From: Enterococcus sp. HY326
Lineage (GTDB): Bacteria; Bacillota; Bacilli; Lactobacillales; Enterococcaceae
Direction of reading: 5' to 3'
Assembly (NCBI RefSeq): GCF_026157065.1
Contig: NZ_JANLGQ010000003.1
Location: 248,001 to 312,000 of the forward strand
DNA: 64,000 bases
Shown: positions 54,787 to 63,709 of the stretch, in pieces
Layout of the letters: every line of letters begins with the position of its first letter
Position numbering within the stretch: the stretch's first letter is position 1
Notes under the pieces: model-generated
What the model saw: only the letters and a program-made list of their open reading frames with translations
Database searches by the model: none
Told to the model about the DNA's origin: nothing
Position numbers and translations under genes: made by a program

Positions 54787-56946
54787 CTAAATCACACAGC
54801 TTTCACATTGGTTGCTGCCGATTTCTTCAGCATCATCCGTAAAGGTCCGCACATAGTAAATGGACTTGACTTGCTTATTAAAAGCGTAATGACGCAAAAT
54901 ATTTAAATCACGGGTCGTTTGTTTGGTATTGGTTTTCCACTCGTATAAACCACGAGGGATATCAGAGCGCATAAACAAGGTCATGCTCATACCTTGATCG
55001 ACATGTTGTTGGGCAGTAGCGTAAACATCAATCACCTTGCGCATATCCATATCATAAGCAGAGGTGTAATAAGGTAAGGTATCATTACTCAAATATGGAG
55101 CTGGGTAATAAATTTTACCGATTTTCTTTTCTTGACGTTCTTCAATCATGCGGGTGATTGGATGAATGCTGGCACTAGTATCATTAATGTAAGAAATAGA
55201 ACCATTTGGTGCTACTGCTAATCGATTTTGGTGGTACAAGCCGTCTTTTTGAACGGCTGCCTGTAAATTCTGCCAGTCTTCAGCGCTTGGGATAAAGACT
55301 CCTTCAAACAAAGCTTTGACTTTATCAGATTTTGGCTGGAATTCACCAGTTGTATATTTATCGAAATAGCTGCCATCCGCATATTTTGATTTTTCGAAGT
55401 TATGGAAAACTTCGCCACGTTCCTTCGCCAACTGATTACTTTCCATCAGAGTCCAGTAATTTAAGAGCATAAAATAAATATTTGTGAAGTCTAAGGAATC
55501 CTCAGAGCCATAAACCATTTGATTTTTTGCGAAATAAGTATGCAGACCCATCGCACCTAAACCGATTGTATGGTTCAATTTATTGCCGTTTTGAATGGAA
55601 GGAACCGCATCAATATTGGAGGCGTCTGTAACAAAGGTCAACGCTCTGGTCATCGCCCGCACAGATTTACCAAAATCTGGGCTGTCCATCAAATTGACAA
55701 TATTGGTAGAACCTAGATTACAGCTAATATCAGTTCCCATCACGTCATATTCTTGAGCATCGTTTAATAAAGACGGCTCTTGGACTTGTAAAATTTCAGA
55801 ACAAAGATTGCTCATGATGATTTTACCAGCGACGGGATTTTGCTTATTGGCGGAATCAATATTAATGATATAAGGATAACCAGATTCCTGCTGTAATTTA
55901 GAAATTTCATTTTCTAAATCCCGAGCCTTGATTTTCGTTTTGCGAATATTTGGATTGTTCACCATATTGTCATATTCAGCGGAAATATCAACGTAGGAAT
56001 AGGGCACGCCGTATTCTTTTTCAACGCTATAAGGACTGAATAGGTACATATCGGCATTTTTACGGGTTAATTCATAAAATTTATCCGGCACTAAAACACC
56101 AAGGGACAACGTTTTGACACGAATTTTTTCATCGGCATTTTCTTTTTTTGCAGATAAAAACATTTCGATATCTGGATGGAAGACGTTTAAGTAAACCACG
56201 CCGGCTCCTTGCCGCTGACCTAATTGATTGGAGTAGCTGAAGCTATCTTCAAATAATTTCATCACCGGTACAACACCGCTCGCTGCGCCTTCATAGCCTT
56301 TAATTGGAGCGCCGGCTTCTCTTAAATTGGATAAAGTGATACCCACGCCGCCGCCGATTCTTGACAATTGCAATGCTGAATTGATTGACCGACCAATACT
56401 ATTCATATCATCGGTGACTTGGATTAAGAAACAAGAAACCAATTCCCCCCGACGTTTGCGGCCGGCATTTAAAAAGGACGGTGTCGCTGGCTGATAACGC
56501 TGATGAATCATTTCATCGGCTAAGGTTAACGCCAATTCTTCATCTCCATCGGCAAAATAGAGGGCGTTGAAGGCAACACGGTCTTCATAGGTTTCCAAAT
56601 ATTCTGTGCCATCATTAGATTTTAAGGCATACTGGGAATAGAATTTGTAGGCTGCCATAAAGGATTTAAATTGGAAATTTTGTTCCGCTAAAAATTGATA
56701 TAATTTTTCAATAAAGGCTGGTGAATATTTTGCGATAAATTCAGCCTCCAAGTAATCATTGTCAATTAAAAACTGAATTTTTTCATTCGCAGAAGCAAAA
56801 GTTCGAGTATTCGGTTCGGCATTTTCTTTGAAGAATGCCGCCAAGGCTTCTTTATCTTTATTTAAAGGGATTTGTCCGTTAACAGGACGATTAATCTCAT
56901 TATTTAATTTAAAATAGCTGACATCTTTAAGCTCTTTTAGACTCAA
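54787..56946 (-). CDS. nrdE: Class Ib ribonucleotide reductase alpha subunit NrdE
   Basis: The 719-residue catalytic subunit reduces ribonucleoside diphosphates. It carries the N-terminal ATP-cone-free class Ib start, the conserved catalytic region (NLCSEI near 390 with the thiyl radical Cys) and a C-terminal GSNQCESCVI, which supplies the redox Cys pair served by NrdH. AMGLHTYFAKNQM near 483 is a further NrdE feature. It overlaps nrdI by 20 bp. The operon order is nrdH-I-E-F. Confidence 0.96.
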   Translation of the reverse strand: MSLKELKDVSYFKLNNEINRPVNGQIPLNKDKEALAAFFKENAEPNTRTFASANEKIQFLIDNDYLEAEFIAKYSPAFIEKLYQFLAEQNFQFKSFMAAYKFYSQYALKSNDGTEYLETYEDRVAFNALYFADGDEELALTLADEMIHQRYQPATPSFLNAGRKRRGELVSCFLIQVTDDMNSIGRSINSALQLSRIGGGVGITLSNLREAGAPIKGYEGAASGVVPVMKLFEDSFSYSNQLGQRQGAGVVYLNVFHPDIEMFLSAKKENADEKIRVKTLSLGVLVPDKFYELTRKNADMYLFSPYSVEKEYGVPYSYVDISAEYDNMVNNPNIRKTKIKARDLENEISKLQQESGYPYIINIDSANKQNPVAGKIIMSNLCSEILQVQEPSLLNDAQEYDVMGTDISCNLGSTNIVNLMDSPDFGKSVRAMTRALTFVTDASNIDAVPSIQNGNKLNHTIGLGAMGLHTYFAKNQMVYGSEDSLDFTNIYFMLLNYWTLMESNQLAKERGEVFHNFEKSKYADGSYFDKYTTGEFQPKSDKVKALFEGVFIPSAEDWQNLQAAVQKDGLYHQNRLAVAPNGSISYINDTSASIHPITRMIEERQEKKIGKIYYPAPYLSNDTLPYYTSAYDMDMRKVIDVYATAQQHVDQGMSMTLFMRSDIPRGLYEWKTNTKQTTRDLNILRHYAFNKQVKSIYYVRTFTDDAEEIGSNQCESCVI

Positions 56947-57304
56947 GTTCCATCACAACCTTCTGAAAATTTTGGACGTCTTCATTCGTGCCGCTAAACT
57001 CAAAGGCGAACACTAAGGGGACGTGGTAATCACGAGCAATATCTTTGGCGGTGTAGACAAATAAATCGGCAAAATTGCGATTGCCTCCGCCGGCAACGCC
57101 CAGCATCTGGTGGGCATTGTCTTTAAAATCAAGAAAGTCGTTCACTACCTCTGTCATTTCAATGTCATAGGTAGGAACAACTAATACAAAGGGCTCATTT
57201 ATCTCAAAAAAAGGATTTGCTGGCTCAATTTCGTAAGCGGGCAAATCCAATTTTTTTATAAAACGCCGAGTTTGACCAGTTATTGAATAGTAGACAATCT
57301 TCAT
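56927..57304 (-). CDS. nrdI: Flavodoxin-like NrdI
   Basis: The 125-residue FMN protein has the NrdI start VYYSITGQTRRFIKKL (4-19), and VVPTYD and GVAGGGNRNF (seen near 45 and 71) form the FMN site. It supplies oxidant for assembling the manganese cofactor of NrdF. It lies between nrdH and nrdE with tight spacing. Confidence 0.94.
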   Translation of the reverse strand: MKIVYYSITGQTRRFIKKLDLPAYEIEPANPFFEINEPFVLVVPTYDIEMTEVVNDFLDFKDNAHQMLGVAGGGNRNFADLFVYTAKDIARDYHVPLVFAFEFSGTNEDVQNFQKVVMELESKRA

Positions 57305-57305
57305 C

Positions 57306-57527
57306 TTAGCTAGCCAATGATTTTAATTGGTCAGGACGGAAACCGATAATAGCTGTGGCATCTTTAAAGGTTACCGGCACACTTTGGAAACCTTGGCCCT
57401 TTAAGAAATCAACTGCTTCAGGTTGCAAATCGATATTGATTTCTTCAAAATCAATATGGTTTTCGCTTAAAAAACGCTTAGTCATCTTGCATTGCATGCA
57501 ATTATTTTTAGAATAAATTTTCACCAT
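57306..57527 (-). CDS. nrdH: Glutaredoxin-like NrdH
   Basis: The ATG at 57527, behind GGAGG, gives 73 residues. CMQC near residue 10 is the NrdH-type redox motif and GFQSVPVT and GFRPDQL near the end complete the glutaredoxin-like fold. NrdH reduces NrdE. The frame is open to 57557 but would pass the ribosome binding site. It is the first gene of the operon. Confidence 0.93.
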   Translation of the reverse strand: MVKIYSKNNCMQCKMTKRFLSENHIDFEEINIDLQPEAVDFLKGQGFQSVPVTFKDATAIIGFRPDQLKSLAS

Positions 57528-57562
57528 TTTGAAAAACCTCCACTCATTTAATGTCATATCTT

Positions 57563-57590
57563 AGTATAAATTCTTCTGGAAAAAAGTCAA
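57563..57590 (-). promoter_or_regulatory. nrdHIEF promoter
   Basis: On the minus strand TTGACT (57585-57590) and TATACT (57563-57568) are 16 bp apart, and the start codon is about 35 bp beyond. NrdR boxes lie directly upstream. Confidence 0.75.
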
Positions 57591-57597
57591 TGGAAAA

Positions 57598-57644
57598 ACA
57601 CTATATATTGTGGTGTGGATAAGTCGGAATACTAAGTTTTGTGG
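57598..57644. promoter_or_regulatory. Tandem NrdR boxes
   Basis: ACACTATATATTGTGG (57598-57613) is a near-perfect NrdR box. ATACTAAGTTTTGTGG (57629-57644) is a weaker second copy, and the two begin 31 bp apart, three helical turns, the classic arrangement for NrdR repression of nrd genes. Confidence 0.85.
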
Positions 57645-57754
57645 TTTTTCTGTTTTTTAAAGCCCCTTACATTCACGCCAATCAAGGCTTCTTCACTTTT
57701 TTCTCTGTTCATTGATTCCCTGAAAAAATTTTTTATCCACAATTTTTACCCACA
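57614..57754. promoter_or_regulatory. Cluster of three DnaA-box-like sites
   Basis: TGTGGATAA (57614-57622, the complement of TTATCCACA), TTATCCACA (57733-57741, exact) and TTACCCACA (57746-57754, one mismatch) lie in the 442-bp nrdH-feoA gap. One is between the two NrdR boxes. No origin-like AT-rich unwinding tract with iterated boxes is seen, so this may be regulatory. Confidence 0.55.
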
Positions 57755-57884
57755 AGATGTAGAAATGCCGCTTGAAAGGATAAAAAAATTTAAAAGCTGT
57801 GCACTTTTAAACTAGTAAGCGCTTTAGTATAATTAAAATCCGCTAAAATCAAGCTTAGAAATTGTACGAAATGCACAAATTAGA

Positions 57885-57940
57885 TTGACAAAGTGAAGAA
57901 AAAAGCATAATCTAAAAGTAATTACTGAGAACGATTCTCA
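57885..57940 (+). promoter_or_regulatory. feo promoter and Fur box
   Basis: TTGACA (57885-57890) and TAATCT (57908-57913) are 17 bp apart. Just downstream TGAGAACGATTCTCA (57926-57940) is a 7-1-7 inverted repeat that matches the Fur box pattern. Iron repression of feo is expected. Confidence 0.8.
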
Positions 57941-57969
57941 TTATCGGATTTTGACAGGAGTGATTAATC

Positions 57970-58443
57970 ATGAATGCTTTATTAGATATGAAGGAAAATA
58001 CTACATGTCGCGTCAAAGAAATTCAGTTGGACGACAATACAACGCGCCATCTCAAAGAGTTAGGAATTGTGAGGGGCAGTAAAATTGTTATCACAAAATT
58101 GTCAAAGGATAATGGCATCGTCCTCTCACAAAATGCGCGACTGGCAATGAGTCAGCAAATTTTAGCTGGCATCATGGTGGAGGAAGCACCGACAGAAGAA
58201 ACTAGCCTGCATTCCTTAGACATGCTGGCAATCGGTGAGAAGGCCAAGGTCGTACGAATTTACGGCAGCGGTGCAGTCAAGCGCCGACTGATGGATATGG
58301 GCTTAACTAGAGGCACAGAAATTTTAGTCAGAAATTTAGCACCTTTAGGCGACCCAATCGAAATTACACTACGGGGCTACCAATTGAGCCTGCGGAAAAA
58401 TGAAGCCGCCCAAGTCTTAGTCGAAAGAGAGATTGGCCAATGA
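57970..58443 (+). CDS. feoA: FeoA with two tandem FeoA domains
   Basis: The 157-residue protein contains two SH3-like FeoA domains (about 1-73 and 78-157). Each has the same core: RHLKELGIVRGSKIVI in the first and RRLMDMGLTRGTEILV in the second. Single-domain FeoA is usual outside this group; fused forms are known in lactic acid bacteria. FeoA is an accessory to FeoB-mediated ferrous iron import. The ATG follows ACAGGAGTG. It overlaps feoB by 4 bp. Confidence 0.92.
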   Translation: MNALLDMKENTTCRVKEIQLDDNTTRHLKELGIVRGSKIVITKLSKDNGIVLSQNARLAMSQQILAGIMVEEAPTEETSLHSLDMLAIGEKAKVVRIYGSGAVKRRLMDMGLTRGTEILVRNLAPLGDPIEITLRGYQLSLRKNEAAQVLVEREIGQ

Positions 58444-60587
58444 GAGAGATTGCTTTAGTCGGAAATCCTAATTCTGGAAAAACAAGTCTATTTAATTTAG
58501 TAACTGGTTCCAATCAAAGAGTCGGCAACTGGCCGGGGGTAACGGTTGACCGTAAAGAAGGCTTTTGGAAGGAAGACAAAGAGCTTAAAATTCAAGATTT
58601 GCCGGGAATTTATTCTTTGTCACCTTATACACCGGAAGAAATCATTGCCAGAGATTATTTATTGGCCCGTCAGGCTGATGCCATTCTAAATATTGTCGAT
58701 GGCACGAATTTAACCCGCAATTTGTATTTAACTACCCAACTTTTAGAAACGGGAATTCCTGTGGTAATTGGGTTAAACATGATGGACCTAGCAGAAAAAA
58801 ATGGCCAGCAAATCAATGCAGATAAATTGGCGTATGCGTTAAATACACCTGTTGTTCCAATGAGTGCCTTGAAAAATCGTGGTGTCAGTAAGGCGTTGAA
58901 AGAAGCCAACCAAGTGGCCTATCACGAGGATGCTTATCCAGTTTATAGTGATCGTCTAGAGGCAGCCTTGGGAGAAATTGCTACCATTTTAGGACAAACG
59001 GTAGCTGAGCGACAAGCCCGCTGGTATGCAATTAAATTATTTGAACGGGATATTCGCGTAAGCCAAGAATTATCCCTCAGCCAGTTTCAAACCAAAGAAA
59101 TTGAAGAAATTATTGCGATTACTGAAAAGATTTTTGATGAAGACAGTGAATCTATTTTAATTAATGAACGCTATAGTTTTATTGAAGGCGTTGTAAAATT
59201 ATGTTACAGCGAAGAAGCTGACATCAAAGCAACCCTGAGTGATCGGATTGACCGGATTGTTACCAATCGTATTTTAGCACTGCCGATTTTTGCCGGCGTG
59301 ATGTGGCTAGTTTATTATTTGGCGATTCAAACAGTGGGTGCGATGGGGACGGACTGGGTCAATGAGGTTCTCTTTGGCGATTGGGTGCCCAACTATTTAG
59401 CCGCAGGTCTAGAGGCTGTCAATGTAGCACCGTGGCTGCAAAACTTAATTTTAGATGGTATTGTGGCTGGAGTCGGCGCTGTCTTAGGTTTTGTCCCGCA
59501 ACTATTAGTTTTATTTTTCTGTTTATCAATTTTAGAAGATTGCGGCTATATGTCGCGGATTGCCTTTGTGATGGACCGGATTTTCCGCAAGTTCGGCTTG
59601 TCTGGTAAATCCTTTATTCCGATGCTTGTCGCAACTGGCTGCGGAATTCCTGGGGTAATGGCTAGCCGAACGATTGAAAATGAAAAAGATCGGCGAATGA
59701 CAGTCATGCTGACTACCTTTATGCCTTGTTCGGCAAAACTGCCAATTATTGCCTTGATTGCCGGCGCTTTTTTCCCAACTAGCTCTTGGGTTGCACCTTC
59801 TGCTTATTTTATTGGTATGACTGCGATTGTGTTGTCTGGCATTGCTTTGAAGAAAACCCGTTTATTTGCAGGAGATCCGGCACCCTTTATTATGGAATTG
59901 CCAGCTTATCATCTACCGATTTTTAAAAATGTGTTGCGGCAGACTTTTGATCGTGGTTGGTCATTTGTTAAAAAAGCCGGCACAATTATCTTTGTCTCTA
60001 GTATTTTGATTTGGTTTATGATGACCTATAATTTCCAACTGCAGGAAGTGGCAGAAGGCGATAGTATTTTAGCCAGCTTAGGCCGTGTGATTGCACCGAT
60101 TTTTGCACCATTAGGTTTTGGTAATTGGCAGGCGGCTGTTGCAACGATTTCTGGTTTAATTGCCAAAGAAAATGTGTTAGGAACTTTTGGAATTCTCTTT
60201 AGAAATATCAGCGAGGTCTCTGAAAATGGTCAAGAAGTATGGGGAGCATTACAGGCCGCCTATACACCAGTCGCTGCCTATGCCTTTTTAGTCTTTAATC
60301 TGCTTTGCGCCCCATGTTTTGCGGCAATCGGCGCCATTCGCCGAGAAATGGGCGATTTCAAATGGACGATGATTGCAGTTGGCTATCAAACTGGCTTAGC
60401 CTATATTGTGAGCTTGATTATTTATCAATATGGCCACATCATCTTTGAAGGCGGCAGTTTCAATCTGATGACAATCGTGGCAACCGGTTTATTCTTAGCC
60501 ATGCTATATCTGATTTTCCGCAAAGAAAGAAAAGTGCCTCAAGCCATCATGAATATGGAAGACATTATTGTAGGGAGTGAAAAATAG
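58440..60587 (+). CDS. feoB: Ferrous iron transporter FeoB
   Basis: The 715-residue protein has an N-terminal G domain (GNPNSGKTSLFN at 7-18, GNWPGVTVDRKEG near 30, DLPGIYSL near 54) and a membrane domain with two Gate segments (about 275-640). It imports Fe2+, driven or gated by GTP. A Cys-rich partner follows without a gap. The Fur box upstream indicates repression by iron. Confidence 0.96.
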   Translation: MREIALVGNPNSGKTSLFNLVTGSNQRVGNWPGVTVDRKEGFWKEDKELKIQDLPGIYSLSPYTPEEIIARDYLLARQADAILNIVDGTNLTRNLYLTTQLLETGIPVVIGLNMMDLAEKNGQQINADKLAYALNTPVVPMSALKNRGVSKALKEANQVAYHEDAYPVYSDRLEAALGEIATILGQTVAERQARWYAIKLFERDIRVSQELSLSQFQTKEIEEIIAITEKIFDEDSESILINERYSFIEGVVKLCYSEEADIKATLSDRIDRIVTNRILALPIFAGVMWLVYYLAIQTVGAMGTDWVNEVLFGDWVPNYLAAGLEAVNVAPWLQNLILDGIVAGVGAVLGFVPQLLVLFFCLSILEDCGYMSRIAFVMDRIFRKFGLSGKSFIPMLVATGCGIPGVMASRTIENEKDRRMTVMLTTFMPCSAKLPIIALIAGAFFPTSSWVAPSAYFIGMTAIVLSGIALKKTRLFAGDPAPFIMELPAYHLPIFKNVLRQTFDRGWSFVKKAGTIIFVSSILIWFMMTYNFQLQEVAEGDSILASLGRVIAPIFAPLGFGNWQAAVATISGLIAKENVLGTFGILFRNISEVSENGQEVWGALQAAYTPVAAYAFLVFNLLCAPCFAAIGAIRREMGDFKWTMIAVGYQTGLAYIVSLIIYQYGHIIFEGGSFNLMTIVATGLFLAMLYLIFRKERKVPQAIMNMEDIIVGSEK

Positions 60588-60718
60588 TGGCAACTTTTAT
60601 CATCGCAGCCGGTATTTTCGGTTTCGCCGGATATGTCGTCTATAAAAAAATTAAAGCTCCGAGCGATTGCGGCGATTGTCACTGCGATTGTGCGGTTAAA
60701 CCGCAGGAGAAAAAATAG
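60587..60718 (+). CDS. FeoB-associated Cys-rich membrane protein
   Basis: This 43-residue protein is too short for usual gene-finding cutoffs. Its GTG shares a base with the FeoB stop (TAGTG). It has one N-terminal membrane helix (about 2-19) and a tail with four Cys (SDCGDCHCDCAV, about 26-37). It fits the FeoB-associated Cys-rich family found in place of FeoC in Firmicutes. The Cys may bind iron; this is not shown. Confidence 0.85.
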   Translation: MATFIIAAGIFGFAGYVVYKKIKAPSDCGDCHCDCAVKPQEKK

Positions 60719-60744
60719 AAAATTGCCAGTAATCCTTGGCAGTT

Positions 60745-60786
60745 GAAAAAAGGAATTGAGGAGCATTTCCTCGATTCCTTTTTTGT
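60745..60786 (+). terminator. feo operon terminator
   Basis: AAAAAAGGAAT...GAGGA pairs with TCCTC...ATTCCTTTTTT around a short loop, followed by a T-rich tail. It lies 27 bp after the last feo gene. The 180 bp up to 60966 hold an AT-rich promoter region and little else. Confidence 0.88.
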
Positions 60787-60965
60787 TCTTTTGTTTTGTT
60801 TAGGTAAAGAAAGGATATCATCATAGTTAGCTAAGAGGTTGGTTTCTATAAGATAGAAATATCGATTGTTTTTTATCTTTAAAATATAAAAAATTGATTT
60901 ATTTAGCTTAAAAAATTATAATATAATTTAATGTATTAAACTTATTGGGGAAGGATATATAATTT

Positions 60966-61586
60966 ATGAAAAATAGGTGGTTTGAATTTTACAATAATCA
61001 TAGAAAAATCTTTTTTTTAGGCTTGCTGATTGTTATTGGTTTGCTAGCTTTTGCTTCGGGCTGGTCGCTTCGTTATCTCCAACCGGCGACACAAGAAAAT
61101 GAAGTTCAGGCAACGGTGGATGATCAAGATTATTCTCAATATAATTTATCGTTTACTGAGGATGATTTAGTTTTCGAGGACGAGGCGATGAAAATTACGC
61201 TGTTAGGTGCTGATATCGATAGCTATAAAGATTTAGATGATAATGAAAAACAAATAGCTGTACTCTTTTTTAAAGTTTTGAACAAAAGCGAGCAAGAAAA
61301 AATCAATATGTATAACGAAGTGTTACCACATTTTCGTCTAACTCAGGAGAACGATTCCACTGCGACGGCTTTATCTACGGCCTATTTGACTGCAGATAAC
61401 CAAGACAAATACAGTGATATGGCGAGTGAATCAACTGAAAGAAAATTGAATCCTAACGGAGAAGGTTCTATCATAATTCCCTATGAATTGATTGACAGCA
61501 GCTTGCCACTATTCGTAACAGTTGAGGATGACATTGGAGAAGAAATAGCCTCTAAAGAAATAGACATAGCTGCGGATGATAATTAA
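60966..61586 (+). CDS. DUF5067-like membrane-anchored protein
   Basis: The 206-residue protein has one N-terminal membrane helix (about 14-34) after a basic start, a short linker and an extracellular beta-rich domain (about 55-200). The motif DDLVFEDEAMKITLLGAD (about 64-81) recurs in the next gene. DUF5067 proteins are surface proteins of unknown function with an immunoglobulin-like fold. The ribosome binding site GGGGAAGG is weakly spaced. It and the next gene form a tandem pair. Confidence 0.7.
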   Translation: MKNRWFEFYNNHRKIFFLGLLIVIGLLAFASGWSLRYLQPATQENEVQATVDDQDYSQYNLSFTEDDLVFEDEAMKITLLGADIDSYKDLDDNEKQIAVLFFKVLNKSEQEKINMYNEVLPHFRLTQENDSTATALSTAYLTADNQDKYSDMASESTERKLNPNGEGSIIIPYELIDSSLPLFVTVEDDIGEEIASKEIDIAADDN

Positions 61587-61644
61587 GTTGTACTTTTTTT
61601 AAAAGGTTGAATTACAATAATGGGAGCGAAAAAGGGAGCGAATT

Positions 61645-62268
61645 ATGAAAAAAAGGATACAAAATTTTTATAAAAATAATAAGAAGGTCAGTCTAATTGG
61701 ATCTGTGTTGCTTGTGGGAATTATTTTTTTTACTTTAGGTTGGTATTCGTATGGGAATAGTTCAACTGCTGCTTCAGGAATTTCTATAAGAAAAAGCCCA
61801 ACAGGTTATGAAGATTTAACAATTGATAATGAATATGAGAACTCCTTTGTTGACGATGATTTAGTCTACGAGGATGAAGATATGACGATTACTCTTCTGG
61901 GAGCTGATTTGTTTGACAGTCAAAATGAGGAAGGTCAAGCTGGATTAGTGCTGGATTTATATTTCAATGTCGAAAATAAAAGCAGTAGTCAAAACCTTCG
62001 CATGAATTCAGAAATTACCAAGCATTTTTTAGTTCAACAGGAAAATGGTGACTATACTGAACCTTTGGAATTTCCAGACTTAGCTACGAATGATGTTCAT
62101 TTCGATATCTTTTTTGAAGAAGTTTATGCTGATTTGAGCCCAGATTCACAAGGCCAGACTATGGTAAGTTATGGATTAAATGGCACAACATCACCTTTAG
62201 AAATAAGCATAAGGGATAACAACTATAAAGAAATGGAGAGCCGGACCATTGATATCATTGGTGAATGA
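61645..62268 (+). CDS. DUF5067-like membrane-anchored protein (paralogue)
   Basis: The 207-residue paralogue of the preceding protein has the same layout: basic N terminus, membrane helix (about 15-34), linker and DDLVYEDEDMTITLLGAD (about 72-89). The rest of the domain has diverged, and the gene ends in a similar EIDI/TIDI stretch. The ATG follows GGGAGCG. An old tandem duplication is the simplest explanation. Function unknown. Confidence 0.7.
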   Translation: MKKRIQNFYKNNKKVSLIGSVLLVGIIFFTLGWYSYGNSSTAASGISIRKSPTGYEDLTIDNEYENSFVDDDLVYEDEDMTITLLGADLFDSQNEEGQAGLVLDLYFNVENKSSSQNLRMNSEITKHFLVQQENGDYTEPLEFPDLATNDVHFDIFFEEVYADLSPDSQGQTMVSYGLNGTTSPLEISIRDNNYKEMESRTIDIIGE

Positions 62269-62439
62269 TATCAATAGCATAGTGCGGTCTTGCTCAAATT
62301 TTCTGGGAAGCTCGGAAGTATGAAGCAAAAAATTCTCTCTGGTTTTGTGAAATACATCAATTTTATACTGATTTTTTACTATTAAATGAGGTTCAACCTG
62401 TTGGTAAAATCCAATAATTTTTTGTAGTCCATTTAGATG

Positions 62440-62467
62440 GAAAGGAGTCGTTATTGGCTCCTTTTTC
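62440..62467 (+). terminator. Terminator upstream of the serine hydrolase gene
   Basis: AAAGGAG pairs with CTCCTTT around a 10-base loop and is followed by T. It lies 170 bp after the DUF5067 paralogue stop. The 303-bp gap (62269-62571) otherwise shows no gene. Confidence 0.7.
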
Positions 62468-62571
62468 ATTTTGAAACTAGATTGTAATATTTCCTTTATT
62501 GAATCTCACAGTAAATTTTGCTAAGGTAAGACAGAATCCATTTTGGATAATGAGTATGAAGGAGAATGACT

Positions 62572-63537
62572 GTGAAGAATTTTTTAGCTAAATTGAAAAA
62601 TTATCAGATCGCAATCAGTGTGCTGGCAATTTGTCTACTCACGCTTTTTTTCTGGTATCTCAATGAAATCAATGCTGAAGCAGTCAACACCAATGCTGCC
62701 ACCGATTCCAGTCAACAGCTTACAGATACTACAAGTGAAGCTACCACTGAAAGCTCTGCGACACCCCTATATTCAAGTGAACAAGCGGCATTTTATCAAC
62801 AATTAAAAGAAATTTTGACGAATACCGCTGCCGATATTGACGGAGAAATCGGCATTACTTATTTAGACTTAAGTACCAATAGTAAAATTTCTGTTAATGG
62901 TAGCCAAGAATTTGTCGGCGCTAGTACGACGAAGGTTCCGCTAGTCATGTTAATCAGCGACCAAGTAGTTGCAGGGGATTTACAGTGGGCCCACTCGCTG
63001 ACTTATCAAGAAAGCGACTTTGAAACTGGCACTGGCAGTATTCAAAATGATATTCAAGAAAAATATAGTATTGCCCAACTTGCTGAAGTGGCCATTACTA
63101 ATTCAGATAATATTGCAAAAAATATGTTGTATGATGCATTAGGCGGTAGTGAAACCGGAATTAATCAATGGTACCAAGCTTATCTTGGCAAAAGCGGGAA
63201 CGGTGAAAATCTGATTTCTTCAGACGGTGCGGCTACTATTTTAGCTTATCTATATCAAAATCAGTCCACCAATGCCGGCTACCAAACATTAATTAAAAAT
63301 ATGACCAACACTATCTATGATGACCGTTTAGTAACTGACACCACTAGCGGCCAAGTTGCCCATAAAATCGGTAGCAATGAAAGTTATCAACATGATATCG
63401 GGATTTTCTTCAATGACCATCCCTATATCTTAACTATTTACACCAATACTGATGATATTGACGCTGCTAGAGACTTGATCAGCAGCCTGTCAGATACTGT
63501 TTGGAATTTGACCGAGAGTGAGTATCCGGGAGAATAA
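62572..63537 (+). CDS. Serine hydrolase, class A beta-lactamase-like
   Basis: The GTG at 62572 lies 7 bases after AAGGAG and is preferred over the ATG at 62566, which is too close. It gives 321 residues: N-terminal membrane helix (about 10-30), Ser/Thr-rich linker, then a beta-lactamase-like domain. FVGASTTKVPLVML (about 119-132) has the SxxK, TNSDNIAKN near 182 the SDN and AHKIGSNE near 262 the KTG-like triad with Ile. The Glu166 equivalent is unclear. It is anchored outside the cell and is probably a penicillin-binding or peptidoglycan-acting hydrolase; resistance is not implied. Confidence 0.8.
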   Translation: MKNFLAKLKNYQIAISVLAICLLTLFFWYLNEINAEAVNTNAATDSSQQLTDTTSEATTESSATPLYSSEQAAFYQQLKEILTNTAADIDGEIGITYLDLSTNSKISVNGSQEFVGASTTKVPLVMLISDQVVAGDLQWAHSLTYQESDFETGTGSIQNDIQEKYSIAQLAEVAITNSDNIAKNMLYDALGGSETGINQWYQAYLGKSGNGENLISSDGAATILAYLYQNQSTNAGYQTLIKNMTNTIYDDRLVTDTTSGQVAHKIGSNESYQHDIGIFFNDHPYILTIYTNTDDIDAARDLISSLSDTVWNLTESEYPGE

Positions 63538-63547
63538 GTTCTTATTT

Positions 63548-63588
63548 AAAACCTCTTTACTATTCGCAGTAAAGAGGTTTTATTTGTG
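63548..63588 (+). terminator. Serine hydrolase gene terminator
   Basis: AAACCTCTTTACT pairs with AGTAAAGAGGTTT (63549-63561 with 63568-63580) around a 6-base loop, followed by TATTTG. Confidence 0.85.
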
Positions 63589-63709
63589 CTGTAAAATTTT
63601 TAGAAAAAAGACTATCCATGTATAAAACACTACGAAATACCAGCAAATTTTAAAATCTGGAAATTTTTCTTCATTTTGAAATTATCAAAAAAGTGAGAAA
63701 TTTTTATTT

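Noticed and set aside
57614-57754. Replication origin at the nrdH-feoA gap
   Set aside because: There are only three DnaA boxes, no dnaA-dnaN genes, and no clear unwinding element; a regulatory role is more likely.
62269-62439. Possible pseudogene between the DUF5067 paralogue and the serine hydrolase gene
   Set aside because: A 90-codon minus-strand frame exists (62197-62469), but it overlaps the upstream gene's end and shows no recognisable similarity.
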